Source: CAYFQB01 sp964345225 (GTDB lineage: Bacteria; Nitrospirota; Thermodesulfovibrionia; Thermodesulfovibrionales; UBA6898). Taken from it: DNA of 64,000 nt. A model generated the notes under the pieces. It worked only from the letters and a program-made list of their open reading frames with translations. It searched no databases and was not told the DNA's origin. Positions 7,863 to 16,172 of the stretch are shown here, piece after piece. The stretch lies in contig CAYFQB010000043.1 in assembly GCA_964345225.1 (NCBI GenBank), positions 1 to 64,000 of the forward strand, written 5' to 3'. Numbering within the stretch: position 1 is the first letter of the stretch; each line of letters starts with the position of its first letter. The position numbers and the translations under genes are program-made.

Positions 7863-8516
7863 TTATTTATACAGCCTATTAGAAATTATATAAGATTCGA
7901 CATCCTCTGGCAACATGTATTTTATGCTAAGCCCCTCTCTTATACGTTTTCTTATGGATGTCGAAGAGATACCTATAGGTGTAACTCTCAACAGCACAAG
8001 CTCATTGTGTGATTTTAATCTGGCTGTATAAGATTCTATTTTGCCCCTGTCGAGTCTATTGAAAATCTCTTTTTTTAAATCAATATATGGCGAGGAAAGC
8101 AACTCAACAAACTTACTATCCGGCCTTGAAACCACAGCAAAGTTTACAAGGGAGATTAGTTTTTCCGGCTTCCACCAGTTAGGGATATCAAGGAATGTAT
8201 CTATGCCAAGCATGAAATACAGTACAGAATCGCTGTAAAGCTTTAAAAGTTTCTCTAATGTTTTCACTGTATAGGACTTTCCGCTCCTTGAACATTCGAT
8301 ATCAAGGACATCAAATAAACGGTTTTTTACAATGGCCAGCCGGATCATCTTATATCTGTGTATAGCACCTGCAATGTCTTTTGTTTTGACAGGAGGATTT
8401 CCAGAGGGTATGAACAGAATCTTATCGAGGTCAAGCATCTCCCTGGCCTCATCGACTGCCCTTAGATGACCGTAATGTACTGGATTGAATGTGCCGCCGA
8501 AAATGCCTATTCTCAT
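7863..8516 (-). CDS. nadD: Nicotinate-nucleotide adenylyltransferase NadD
   Basis: 217 aa. Joins nicotinate mononucleotide with ATP to give deamido-NAD in NAD biosynthesis. The nucleotidyltransferase motif GIFGGTFNPVHYGHLRA is at residues 3-19 and the second signature GISSTSIRKRIREG at ~181-194. SGNPPVK and LGIDTF substrate-loop motifs are also present. Length is typical. It lies in the proA-nadD-rsfS-rlmH order common to many Gram-negative bacteria, separated from proA by a ~316-base repeat block. Confidence 0.95.
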   Translation of the reverse strand: MRIGIFGGTFNPVHYGHLRAVDEAREMLDLDKILFIPSGNPPVKTKDIAGAIHRYKMIRLAIVKNRLFDVLDIECSRSGKSYTVKTLEKLLKLYSDSVLYFMLGIDTFLDIPNWWKPEKLISLVNFAVVSRPDSKFVELLSSPYIDLKKEIFNRLDRGKIESYTARLKSHNELVLLRVTPIGISSTSIRKRIREGLSIKYMLPEDVESYIISNRLYK

Positions 8517-8559
8517 CTAATTATAATTCATTGAGAATGCTGTTCATCCTAGAAATTCA

Positions 8560-8800
8560 AGATTTAAGATTTTCAATTTCAATTTTCAATATTCTCTGCC
8601 TTTGCACTTTAGCAAACTAAAAGGTTACGTCTATCGGTTACGGTAACGATGCCCGTTTCGGTATTCGGTTACGTCTGTCGTCCCTACTGCATACTGCTCG
8701 ACTGAGCCATTCGGCCCTAGACTTCGTCGAGCTCAGTCGAGACGCTCACGCCGAGGGCTCGCCGAAGTCTTCTTACTTCCTGCTTTTTCTGTTAGCACCC
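8560..8800. repeat. Dispersed-repeat block between nadD and proA
   Basis: No gene. It contains AGATTTTCAATTTCAATTTTCAAT low-complexity sequence and a GTTACG module (GGTTACGTCTATCGGTTACGG, then AACGATGCCCGTTT, about 8628-8665) shared with 17,520, 37,980 and 59,020. It also holds an inverted pair CTCGACTGAGC ... GCTCAGTCGAG (about 8697-8742) and TTCTTACTTCCTGC-like heptamer remnants. The block splits an otherwise compact operon. Confidence 0.75.
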
Positions 8801-8832
8801 TGCATTCTTCACTCTTCATTCTTCAATTACTA

Positions 8833-10089
8833 TCACTCCCTGAGTTGGCCGTTACCAAATACAATAAACTTTGTACAAGTCAGCTCCTCTAGTCCCATAG
8901 GACCTCTTGCATGTATTTTATCAGTAGAAATGCCTATTTCTGCACCAAGTCCAAACTGGAAACCGTCATTAAGACGAGTCGATGCATTGACAAAAACCGC
9001 AGATGAATCAACTTCCCGCAGGAACCTCATCCCTTTGTCATAATCTTTTGTGATAATCGAATCGGAATGGGCCGAACTGTATTTTGCAATATGCTCCATT
9101 GCCTCATCTATATCTTTCACAACCCTTACATTAAGGATCAGGTCGAGATACTCGTTATAATATTCTTCCTCTTTTACCTGCTTGATAGAGGGTTTAAACT
9201 TCCTGGTCTCGGGACATCCTTTAATAGTCACACCAGCCTTTTTAAACCTATCTAACATACGTGGCAGGAAACTCTTTGCAATCTTTTTATCAACAAGCAT
9301 CGTCTCCATTGCATTGCAGGTTCCCGGTCTCTGCACCTTTGCATTAAAGCTTATATCTTCTGCCATTTTAAGATCTGCATCGCTGTCAATAAAAACATGA
9401 CATACCCCTTTATAGTGTTTCAGCACTGGTATGCGTGAATTTTCTGTCACTGCCCTTATAAGACCTTCCCCTCCTCGAGGAATAATAAGGTCAACAATTA
9501 CCTCAAGCTTCAACATCTCCATTATTGCTTCCCTCTGGGGAATATCAATAAAAGTAATTGCTCCTTTATCTATACCTTCTGTCCTTGCAATATCTCTTAG
9601 AATTCTTACAATTGCCTTATTCGAATTTATTGCCTCAGATCCTCCGCGCAGGATTACCGCATTACCTGCCTTAAGACACAGACTTGTTGCATCTGCTGTA
9701 ACATTAGGACGGGACTCATAAATAATCCCTATTACTCCGATTGGAACACGCATTCTCCCAACCGTCATTCCATTCGGCCGCTTCCACATTCTGGTAACCT
9801 CCCCAACCGGGTCAGGAAGAGCTGCAACCTCAATAAGCCCCTGTGACATCTCACTAATGCGCTTATGATTAAGTGCGAGCCTGTCTATCAATGATTTTGA
9901 GAGGCCCTTCTTCTTTGCAAAGGCTATGTCTTTTGAATTTTCTCTCATGAGCTCTTTTGAACGCTTTTTTAGGGCTTTAGCCATCTTTAAAAGTGCAGCA
10001 TTTCTCTGTTCTGAAGACGTCCTCGCAATTGAGCGGGCACCCCTTTTAGCCTCTTCAGCCTTAGATAAAATGAATGCCTTTATATCCAT
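8833..10089 (-). CDS. proA: Gamma-glutamyl phosphate reductase ProA
   Basis: 418 aa. Second step of proline synthesis: NADPH-dependent reduction of gamma-glutamyl phosphate to glutamate-5-semialdehyde. Family marks: IYESRPNVTADATSLCLKAGNAVILRGGSEA (~124-154), the catalytic Cys in QRPGTCNAMETML (~249-261), and GLGAEIGISTDKIHARGPMGLEELT near the C-terminus. Length is exactly typical. proB is not in this window. It is separated from mutL by a ~450-base repeat-filled gap. Confidence 0.96.
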   Translation of the reverse strand: MDIKAFILSKAEEAKRGARSIARTSSEQRNAALLKMAKALKKRSKELMRENSKDIAFAKKKGLSKSLIDRLALNHKRISEMSQGLIEVAALPDPVGEVTRMWKRPNGMTVGRMRVPIGVIGIIYESRPNVTADATSLCLKAGNAVILRGGSEAINSNKAIVRILRDIARTEGIDKGAITFIDIPQREAIMEMLKLEVIVDLIIPRGGEGLIRAVTENSRIPVLKHYKGVCHVFIDSDADLKMAEDISFNAKVQRPGTCNAMETMLVDKKIAKSFLPRMLDRFKKAGVTIKGCPETRKFKPSIKQVKEEEYYNEYLDLILNVRVVKDIDEAMEHIAKYSSAHSDSIITKDYDKGMRFLREVDSSAVFVNASTRLNDGFQFGLGAEIGISTDKIHARGPMGLEELTCTKFIVFGNGQLRE

Positions 10090-10174
10090 CTGAACATCCT
10101 CCTAAATGATAATTGAACACTATGCATTATAGCATAATTACAGAGACAATCCAGATACAGAATAATACTAATAA

Positions 10175-10425
10175 ATGACAAAAGCGAAAAGGGCATGGCG
10201 CAGGGAGCAGGGTATAAAAAGTAAGAAGTAGGAAGTAAGCAGTAAGCAGTAAATTAAAAGAATAAAGGGCAAAAAGTAAGGGGTAAGTAGTGAGGAGTAA
10301 GGAGCAGGGTATAAAAAGTAAGAAGTAGGGGGTAAGCAGTAAGCAGTAAAAAAACGATATGTGCACAACGCTTTCTTTTCTGTTTACTGCCTACTCCTTA
10401 GTGCCTACTGCCTACTTTTCTTATT
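10175..10425. repeat. Heptamer-periodic dispersed-repeat block upstream of mutL
   Basis: The 450 bases between proA and mutL hold no gene. The core is two copies of a unit reading GCAGGGTATAAAAAGTAAGAAGTA followed by AAGCAGTAAGCAGTAAA (about 10207-10255 and 10303-10350). The rest is GGGTAAGTAGTGAGGAGTAAGGAGC-type sequence with a 7-base period, then its complement (CTGCCTACTCCTTAGTGCCTACTGCC, about 10385-10412). The complement pair makes a large inverted repeat possible. Open frames across it are repeat artefacts rich in Leu, Tyr and Pro. Confidence 0.85.
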
Positions 10426-10537
10426 AATAATGACCAATGACATTAACAGGGCGGGCCTCGCCCTGTCTCAGTTGGATTCGCTGAGGCGGAGAATTTGGTG
10501 CTTGGTCATTTTTCATTCATAAAGTTATAATGTTTTT

Positions 10538-12217
10538 ATGCCACGCATAAAAATCCTTCGCCCGGATCTGCGCAATAAAATCGCTGCAGGCGAGGTCATA
10601 GAAAGGCCGGCCTCTGTGGTTAAGGAACTTATTGAAAATTCTATAGATGAGAGAAGTACTGATATCAGAATAGAAGTGCTTTATGGCGGCAAACGACTTA
10701 TAAGGGTCTCTGACAATGGTGTTGGAATGGATAAAGAGGATGCACTTATTGCTTTTGAAAGACATGCGACGAGCAAACTCCTTCAAGAGTCTGACCTTCT
10801 TAATATCAGAACACTGGGTTTCAGGGGTGAGGCTCTGCCTGCTATTGCCTCTATCTCTAAGGTCAAACTTCTTACAGGAACAAAAGTCTCTGCATCAGGG
10901 ATATCTCTTGAAATACATGGAGGAGCGCAAAAAGAGATTAAAGAATCACCACCTTCTACTGGCACATCCTTAGAAGTAAAGGATCTCTTTTATAATACTC
11001 CTGCGAGGAAAAAATTTCTAAAATCCAATAATACAGAGCTTTATCATATTATTGATGCAGTTACCAAAGCAGCTATTTCACATCATAACATAAGTTTCAG
11101 TCTCACAACAGATCACCATGAGACGATGAACCTTCCTGTAGCATCAGGGTTCAAGGAGCGTTTAATTCAGATTTTTGGCACTGAATTCGTTACTGAGTTA
11201 TCTGAGATAAAATCTGAAACTGAAGATATTTCATTAATTGCCTTTGTTTCAAATCCCCAAAATTTCAGAAAAAGCAGGGGTAATCAGTTTATCTTTATTA
11301 ACAAAAGATCTGTAAAGAACCCTTCAATCTCATATGCAGTCTATAATGCATTTGAGGGGATCCTGCCCAAAGACAGACACCCGGTATTTTTCGTTTTTCT
11401 TGAAATCTCACCACACAAGGTAGATTTCAATGTTCATCCAGCTAAGAGAGAGGTCAGGTTTGATGACAAAGATACAGTCTACAGGTTTGTAAACAGCACC
11501 ATCAGGGAAGTTATAAAGGGCGAACGCAAAGAATTTACAAAGCAGTTTACCGAAACACCAGCAATGGAAACTTCCAGTCAGCAATATGGAGTATATTCAC
11601 ACCCCCATCCCTCACAATTTACTTCTGCGGTCTCTGAAAACCTCGAACTTTTATATAAGCCTTTGCTGCCGTTTGTATACCTTGGAGATACATTCATTGC
11701 CCTGGCAGGAAAAGGTGGATTGACCATTATAGACCACCATGCAGCTCATGAAAGGATTCTTTTTGAGAAATTATTAAAAGGGATGAGCTCCCCCTCAAGA
11801 CAACTGCTTTTTCCTCAACAGGTACGCCTTTCAGCAAAGGAATACAGAATCCTGCTTAAGAATATAGTTACAATCAAGACCTTCGGGATAGAGATCGATG
11901 ATTTCGGGCAGGATACTTTAGTTGTCAGGGCAATTCCAGAAGAACTCGATGATGCTGATATAGGCGGGGTACTATCTGACATTGCAACAGGCCTTATGGA
12001 AGGAACTGCCTCTCACAAGTCCATGAGAGAAAATCTTGCAGCACTTATTGCCTGTCACAAATCTATCAGGGGAAAAGAGATTTTGACCCAGGAGGAGGTC
12101 TCCCGTTTGATAGATGACCTTGAAAATACAGAGTATCCAGATCAATGTCCTCATGGAAGGCCAACAAGAATCTTCTATTCTCTGAATGATCTGAATAAAA
12201 TGTTTAAGAGGAAATGA
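10538..12217 (+). CDS. mutL: DNA mismatch repair protein MutL
   Basis: 559 aa. Couples MutS mismatch recognition to strand excision. N-terminal GHKL ATPase: AGEVIERPASVVKELIENSID (~17-37), VSDNGVGMD (~57-65) and TLGFRGEALPAIASI (~90-104). The C-terminal domain has DHHAAHERILFE (~399-410), fitting the D-x-H-A-x2-E-x4-E endonuclease motif, plus ACHKSIRG and CPHGRPT motifs. This is therefore probably an endonuclease-type MutL, unlike the E. coli protein. The stop overlaps the miaA ATG (ATGA), as in the common mutL-miaA-hfq arrangement. Confidence 0.96.
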   Translation: MPRIKILRPDLRNKIAAGEVIERPASVVKELIENSIDERSTDIRIEVLYGGKRLIRVSDNGVGMDKEDALIAFERHATSKLLQESDLLNIRTLGFRGEALPAIASISKVKLLTGTKVSASGISLEIHGGAQKEIKESPPSTGTSLEVKDLFYNTPARKKFLKSNNTELYHIIDAVTKAAISHHNISFSLTTDHHETMNLPVASGFKERLIQIFGTEFVTELSEIKSETEDISLIAFVSNPQNFRKSRGNQFIFINKRSVKNPSISYAVYNAFEGILPKDRHPVFFVFLEISPHKVDFNVHPAKREVRFDDKDTVYRFVNSTIREVIKGERKEFTKQFTETPAMETSSQQYGVYSHPHPSQFTSAVSENLELLYKPLLPFVYLGDTFIALAGKGGLTIIDHHAAHERILFEKLLKGMSSPSRQLLFPQQVRLSAKEYRILLKNIVTIKTFGIEIDDFGQDTLVVRAIPEELDDADIGGVLSDIATGLMEGTASHKSMRENLAALIACHKSIRGKEILTQEEVSRLIDDLENTEYPDQCPHGRPTRIFYSLNDLNKMFKRK

Positions 12218-13167
12218 ATAAAGTCCTTATCCTTTTTGGGCCCACAGGTGTCGGAAAAACAGGCACAGCTGTCCTGCTTGCAAAAGAGCTTGATACCGAG
12301 ATAATCAGCGCAGATTCCATGCAGATTTACAGTGGTATGGATATAGGCACTGCAAAGCCAACAATAAAGGAGAGGGCAAACATCAGGCATCATATGATCG
12401 ATATAATTTCCCCTGCAGAACCTTTCAGTACAGGACAATATATAGAGAAACTGACCCCTATTATCAAACGCATTCACAGAGATGGGAAAATTCCTGTTAT
12501 CGTTGGGGGGACAGGCCTGTATATAAAGGCAATTACAAGGGGTATTTTCAGTGGCCCTTCGGCTGACCGGACATTAAGAGATGAACTTCTTTCAATGGAG
12601 CAGGAAGAAAAGGGATCTTTATATTCATACCTTTCAGAGATCGACCCTGAAGCTTCTGGCAAAATCGACAAAAATGACATTCGACGTATTGTGAGGGCAA
12701 TAGAGGTATGTCTTAAGAGTAATGAGAAGATCTCTCAATTACAAGAAAAATTCACCAGACCTCTGCCTTACGATTTTGTCAAGTTAGGACTGACAAGAGA
12801 CAGAAAGGAACTCTACAGTATTATCGAAAAACGTGTGGACAGCATGATTCAGGCAGGTCTTATCGAAGAAGTAGAATCCATTATGAAAATGAACCCTGAC
12901 ATAACACCAATGCAGGCGATTGGCTATAAGGAGTTTGCAGGGTATTTTAATGGAGAGATTACAGAGGAAGAAGCTGTCCGGCTTGTAAAAAGAAATACCA
13001 AGAGATATGCAAAGAGACAGTTTACCTGGTTTAAAAAAGAAGACAATGTTAAATGGATTGATGTAACTGGCATCTTTAATAGCAGGGATATATTTAATTT
13101 AATAAAAAAAGTTCTTGAAAAATCTCACTATGACCTGTTTAGTCTAACTAGAGGCAATTCTGGGTAA
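12214..13167 (+). CDS. miaA: tRNA dimethylallyltransferase MiaA
   Basis: 317 aa. Transfers dimethylallyl to N6 of A37 in tRNAs reading UNN codons. P-loop FGPTGVGKTGT (residues 7-17), DSMQIYSGMDIGTAKP, IPVIVGGTGLYIKAI and the C-terminal NTKRYAKRQFTWFK are all present. Length is typical. The 4-base overlap with mutL implies translational coupling; hfq follows after 74 bases that contain a candidate promoter. Confidence 0.96.
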   Translation: MNKVLILFGPTGVGKTGTAVLLAKELDTEIISADSMQIYSGMDIGTAKPTIKERANIRHHMIDIISPAEPFSTGQYIEKLTPIIKRIHRDGKIPVIVGGTGLYIKAITRGIFSGPSADRTLRDELLSMEQEEKGSLYSYLSEIDPEASGKIDKNDIRRIVRAIEVCLKSNEKISQLQEKFTRPLPYDFVKLGLTRDRKELYSIIEKRVDSMIQAGLIEEVESIMKMNPDITPMQAIGYKEFAGYFNGEITEEEAVRLVKRNTKRYAKRQFTWFKKEDNVKWIDVTGIFNSRDIFNLIKKVLEKSHYDLFSLTRGNSG

Positions 13168-13183
13168 AATACCTTAAAATCCC

Positions 13184-13212
13184 TTGCATTATTAATAAAA
13201 ATAATTTATGGT
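13184..13212 (+). promoter_or_regulatory. Candidate sigma70 promoter for hfq
   Basis: TTGCAT (13184-13189), a 17-base spacer, then TATGGT (13207-13212), 29 bases before the hfq start and overlapping the very AT-rich miaA-hfq gap. A strong AAGGAGAT ribosome site precedes the ATG. The -10 match is imperfect, so this is a suggestion from pattern only. Confidence 0.4.
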
Positions 13213-13241
13213 AAATGAAATATTTATTAAGGAGATAGTGT

Positions 13242-13478
13242 ATGTCCAACAACAAGATCCAGAGTCTTCAGGACAATTATCTCAACCAGCTCAGGAAAGA
13301 CAAGGTACCGGTTGTTATTTATCTTACAAATGGTGTGCGTTTAAAGGGTGTCATTAGAGGGTTTGACAATTTTGTAATCCTTTTAAAAGAAGCCTCTCAA
13401 CAGCTCATCTATAAACATGCAATATCAACCATAGTCCCTGAGAAGGATCTTGATATCAGATTTGAAGACAATCAATAA
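13242..13478 (+). CDS. hfq: RNA chaperone Hfq
   Basis: 78 aa. Hexameric Sm-fold RNA chaperone that helps small RNAs pair with mRNAs. Sm1 region VPVVIYLTNGVRLKGVIRGFD (residues ~23-43) and the Sm2 signature YKHAISTIVP (~57-66) are clear. The C-terminal tail is very short, as in many non-enterobacterial Hfqs. It follows miaA, as in many Proteobacteria and Nitrospirota, and its 3' end overlaps the Nudix gene. Confidence 0.97.
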   Translation: MSNNKIQSLQDNYLNQLRKDKVPVVIYLTNGVRLKGVIRGFDNFVILLKEASQQLIYKHAISTIVPEKDLDIRFEDNQ

Positions 13479-13869
13479 AAGAAAGGGACCTGCACTTACA
13501 GTAGACATTATAATAAAATATATGGACGGAATAGTATTGATTAAGAGAAAGAATCCTCCGGAGGGATGGGCGCTGCCAGGTGGATTTGTCGATTATGGTG
13601 AAACCCTTGAAAATGCAGCTATAAGGGAATCCAAGGAAGAGACCGGCTTAGACGTAAGACTCATAAGGCAGTTCCATAGTTACTCTGCTCCAAACAGGGA
13701 TCCAAGGCATCATACAGTAACAACGGTTTTTATTGCTGAGTCTTCTGGAAATGCAAAGGCTGGTGATGATGCAAAAGAGATAGGCATCTTCAAAAAGGAA
13801 AATCTGCCAGATAAAATAGCATTCGACCATAGAGAAATCCTAAATGATTACTTTTCAGGAAGGTATTAA
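13450..13869 (+). CDS. Nudix hydrolase
   Basis: 139 aa. Hydrolyses a nucleoside diphosphate linked to another moiety; the substrate is not predictable. A complete Nudix box runs from GGFVDYGE (44-51) to RESKEETGL (59-67). The start is a TTG at 13450 inside hfq (a second in-frame TTG lies at 13462), giving a 29- or 17-base overlap with hfq in another frame. ADP-ribose or 8-oxo-dGTP-type substrates are possible. The gene is part of the mutL-miaA-hfq run. Confidence 0.88.
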   Translation: MISDLKTINKRKGPALTVDIIIKYMDGIVLIKRKNPPEGWALPGGFVDYGETLENAAIRESKEETGLDVRLIRQFHSYSAPNRDPRHHTVTTVFIAESSGNAKAGDDAKEIGIFKKENLPDKIAFDHREILNDYFSGRY

Positions 13870-13873
13870 TTAG

Positions 13874-14539
13874 ATGCTAAAGATTATGCGTCAGCATGCC
13901 AAGTATTTTTACGTACTTTTTTTTATCGTTATACTCTCATTTATTTTCTGGGGTGTTGGCACCGTTGACAAAGGCAATTCCAGCATAGTAGCAGAGGTAG
14001 GCAAATATAAAATAACTACCCAACAATACGACAGAGCATACTACAGGGTTTTCAGTTATTACCGAGATATCTACCAGGATCAGTTTGATGAGGAAATGCA
14101 GGAAAAACTCAAACTGAGAGAAAACGTTCTGGCCTCACTGATAAGCAATAAGCTACTGCTTATAACTGCAGAAAAGTCTGGTATCACTGTTAGCGATGAT
14201 GAACTGAATGAAGCCATAACAAATGACCCTTTATTTATGAACAACGGTGTCTTTGACAAAGATATTTATGAGAACAAATTAAGGCTGTTACGAATTTCAC
14301 CAGAGGGCTATGAATCGATTAAACGAGAGGAGTTGAAAATCTTGAAAATCAGGCGGATGATAGAGCTTTCAGTCACTCTGCCGGAAGATGAATTTGCCAA
14401 TATATCAGTTGATGATCAGACTATGCAGACCCTTAAAGATGCCATATTAAATAACGAAAAAGAAAAGGCTTTGAAGGCATTCGTAGAAGGTGCAAAGAAA
14501 AATACGAAAATCAAAGTCTATGAAGATCTCATCTATTGA
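13874..14539 (+). CDS. Membrane-anchored SurA_N/PpiD-like protein lacking a PPIase domain
   Basis: 221 aa. Starts with LKIMRQHAKYFYVLFFIVILSFIFWGVG, the single-membrane-helix N-terminus (residues ~13-30) typical of PpiD-like periplasmic chaperones. A SurA_N-type helical domain follows (ITTQQYDRAYYRVFSYY, VLASLISNKLLLITAEKSGI, DDELNEAI, GVFDKDIYENKLRLLRISPEGY). The parvulin catalytic domain found in full-length PpiD (~620 aa) is absent, so it should act, if at all, as a folding chaperone rather than an isomerase. It lies 4 bases after the Nudix gene and overlaps the next gene's TTG start (TTGA). Confidence 0.8.
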   Translation: MLKIMRQHAKYFYVLFFIVILSFIFWGVGTVDKGNSSIVAEVGKYKITTQQYDRAYYRVFSYYRDIYQDQFDEEMQEKLKLRENVLASLISNKLLLITAEKSGITVSDDELNEAITNDPLFMNNGVFDKDIYENKLRLLRISPEGYESIKREELKILKIRRMIELSVTLPEDEFANISVDDQTMQTLKDAILNNEKEKALKAFVEGAKKNTKIKVYEDLIY

Positions 14540-15516
14540 GGAAAAAACATCACAAAGATTTAATCTGGCTTAGACAGGTATCATCATTTACAAGTTCAAG
14601 GATAATCCTTACAGCTAATAATTACAGGGTCTTTAACCATCTTGATGGTAAAGGTAAAACATCCAGCTCACTTTCAAAGGCAATTTTCACAGACAGGAGA
14701 GCAACTGAGTTATTACTAGACAGCCTCGTAGCGATCGGTATTTTAAAAAAGACAAAAAACTATTACAGAAATTCTGCCATTGCCTCAAAATATCTTGTAT
14801 CCGGAAAGCCTGACTATCAGGGAGACATCTTAAGGCACTACGACACTCTGTGGGATAACTGGTCCGGACTCGATAAGGTTATAAAAACCGGCAGACCGCA
14901 CAAGAAATCACAAAACCATGAATCATTCATCCTCGGCATGCATAATATCGCTACACAGAAATTAAAAGAAGTTATACGCACTATCAAGCTTAAAGGCGTC
15001 AAGAGTCTGCTCGACCTCGGCGGCGGGCCGGGGACTTATTCCTTAGCATTTGCAAAAAAGAAGATTAATGTCACACTTATGGATTTACCTGATACCTTGA
15101 AAATATCCAAAAGGCTTATAAAAGAAGCAGGTCCCCAGAAAAATATCACTCTTCTGCCGGGTGATTTCATGAAAGATAATTTAGGGAATAATTATGATAT
15201 TGTATTTATTTCTCAAATCTTCCACGCATACAGTGTTGAGGAATGTCTTTCTATACTAAGGAAAAGTTATAACTCACTTGCACCTGGCGGAAAGGTTGTT
15301 GTGCAGGAATTTTATCTTGATGAGACTAGGACATATCCTCCCATGGGATCAGTTTTTGCCATAAATATGCTGGTCAATACCCCTAAAGGCAGAAGCTATA
15401 CTGTTGGAGAGATGTCTTCATGGATGAAAAAAACAGGATTAACTGAAATCACAAATAAAATTATTGACGACACTGTATTAATAACAGGAAAAAAGACACC
15501 TCTAAAGAAACTTTAA
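14536..15516 (+). CDS. SAM-dependent O-methyltransferase family 2-like protein
   Basis: 326 aa. Resembles plant-type and hydroxyneurosporene-like O-methyltransferases. An N-terminal winged-helix dimerisation domain (VFNHLDGKGKTSSSLSKAI, RRATELLLDSLVAIGILKK) is followed by a Rossmann SAM domain with motif I LLDLGGGPGTYSLAFAK (~158-174) and GDFMKDNLGNNYDIVFISQI. APGGKVVVQEFYLDE gives the post-core strand. The start is TTG at 14536, coupled to the previous stop. The substrate is unknown; quinone or cofactor methylation and secondary metabolism are both possible. Confidence 0.85.
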   Translation: MRKKHHKDLIWLRQVSSFTSSRIILTANNYRVFNHLDGKGKTSSSLSKAIFTDRRATELLLDSLVAIGILKKTKNYYRNSAIASKYLVSGKPDYQGDILRHYDTLWDNWSGLDKVIKTGRPHKKSQNHESFILGMHNIATQKLKEVIRTIKLKGVKSLLDLGGGPGTYSLAFAKKKINVTLMDLPDTLKISKRLIKEAGPQKNITLLPGDFMKDNLGNNYDIVFISQIFHAYSVEECLSILRKSYNSLAPGGKVVVQEFYLDETRTYPPMGSVFAINMLVNTPKGRSYTVGEMSSWMKKTGLTEITNKIIDDTVLITGKKTPLKKL

Positions 15517-15561
15517 TCTTCAGCAGAAATTAAAAAAACTGTCAGAAAGTGATTGTATAGG

Positions 15562-16044
15562 ATGACGGAGCTTGAGAAACTGATTGCAGACCTTAAAAAA
15601 GGCACTGGCATGACAAGGGCAAACGCTGCAATGCAAATTGGGAAGCTAAAGGACAAAAGTGCATTAGAACCACTCTTGGAAGCACTCGAAGATAATAATA
15701 TGGGTGTAAGAAATAATGCTGCTTATGCACTCGGCGAAATCGGTGCATTGGAAGCAGCACCCCATCTCATACAGACTCTAAAAAAAGACCCCGAGGAGTG
15801 GGTAAGAAAAAGCGCTGCGAAGGCTCTTGGAATGCTGCGTTCCAGCGAGGCAGTATCTCCCCTTACACATGCTCTTAAAGACCCTTCCAAGTTGGTCAGA
15901 AAGAGTGCGGTACGGAGCCTTGGTCAGATAGGCGGGCCTGAGGCAATAAAGGCACTACAGTCAGTCGAATCTCTCGACACCGTTATATTCAGAATGGCAA
16001 AGGTGGCCATTGAAAAACTTAAGCCGGATAAGCCCGAAGGATAG
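15562..16044 (+). CDS. HEAT-repeat (PBS lyase-type) protein
   Basis: 160 aa from the ATG at 15562 (a TTG three codons upstream is possible). Almost the whole protein is tandem ~31-residue HEAT-like repeats, each with an R-x-x-A-A-x-A-L-G-x-I/L core: ANAAMQIGKLKD, NNAAYALGEIG, KSAAKALGML and KSAVRSLGQIG, spaced about one repeat apart. Such proteins are protein-binding scaffolds; some are phycobilin-lyase-like by name only. It follows the methyltransferase by 45 bases and may share its transcript. No partner is evident. Confidence 0.85.
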   Translation: MTELEKLIADLKKGTGMTRANAAMQIGKLKDKSALEPLLEALEDNNMGVRNNAAYALGEIGALEAAPHLIQTLKKDPEEWVRKSAAKALGMLRSSEAVSPLTHALKDPSKLVRKSAVRSLGQIGGPEAIKALQSVESLDTVIFRMAKVAIEKLKPDKPEG

Positions 16045-16172
16045 CGTGAATTGTGAGACCCTTCCGATATTAACAGTATTGGTTCATGAAGCTTAATAAA
16101 AACAATTACAGAATAATTCAGACATTACAAACTCCTTCAGTATTCAGAACAGATGCTTTAGAAAATTAGCCT

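Noticed and set aside
10127..10368. Two overlapping Leu/Tyr/Pro-rich minus-strand frames
   Set aside because: They are direct translations of the AGTAAGC/TACTTCC heptamer repeats. The same odd peptides appear at other repeat blocks.
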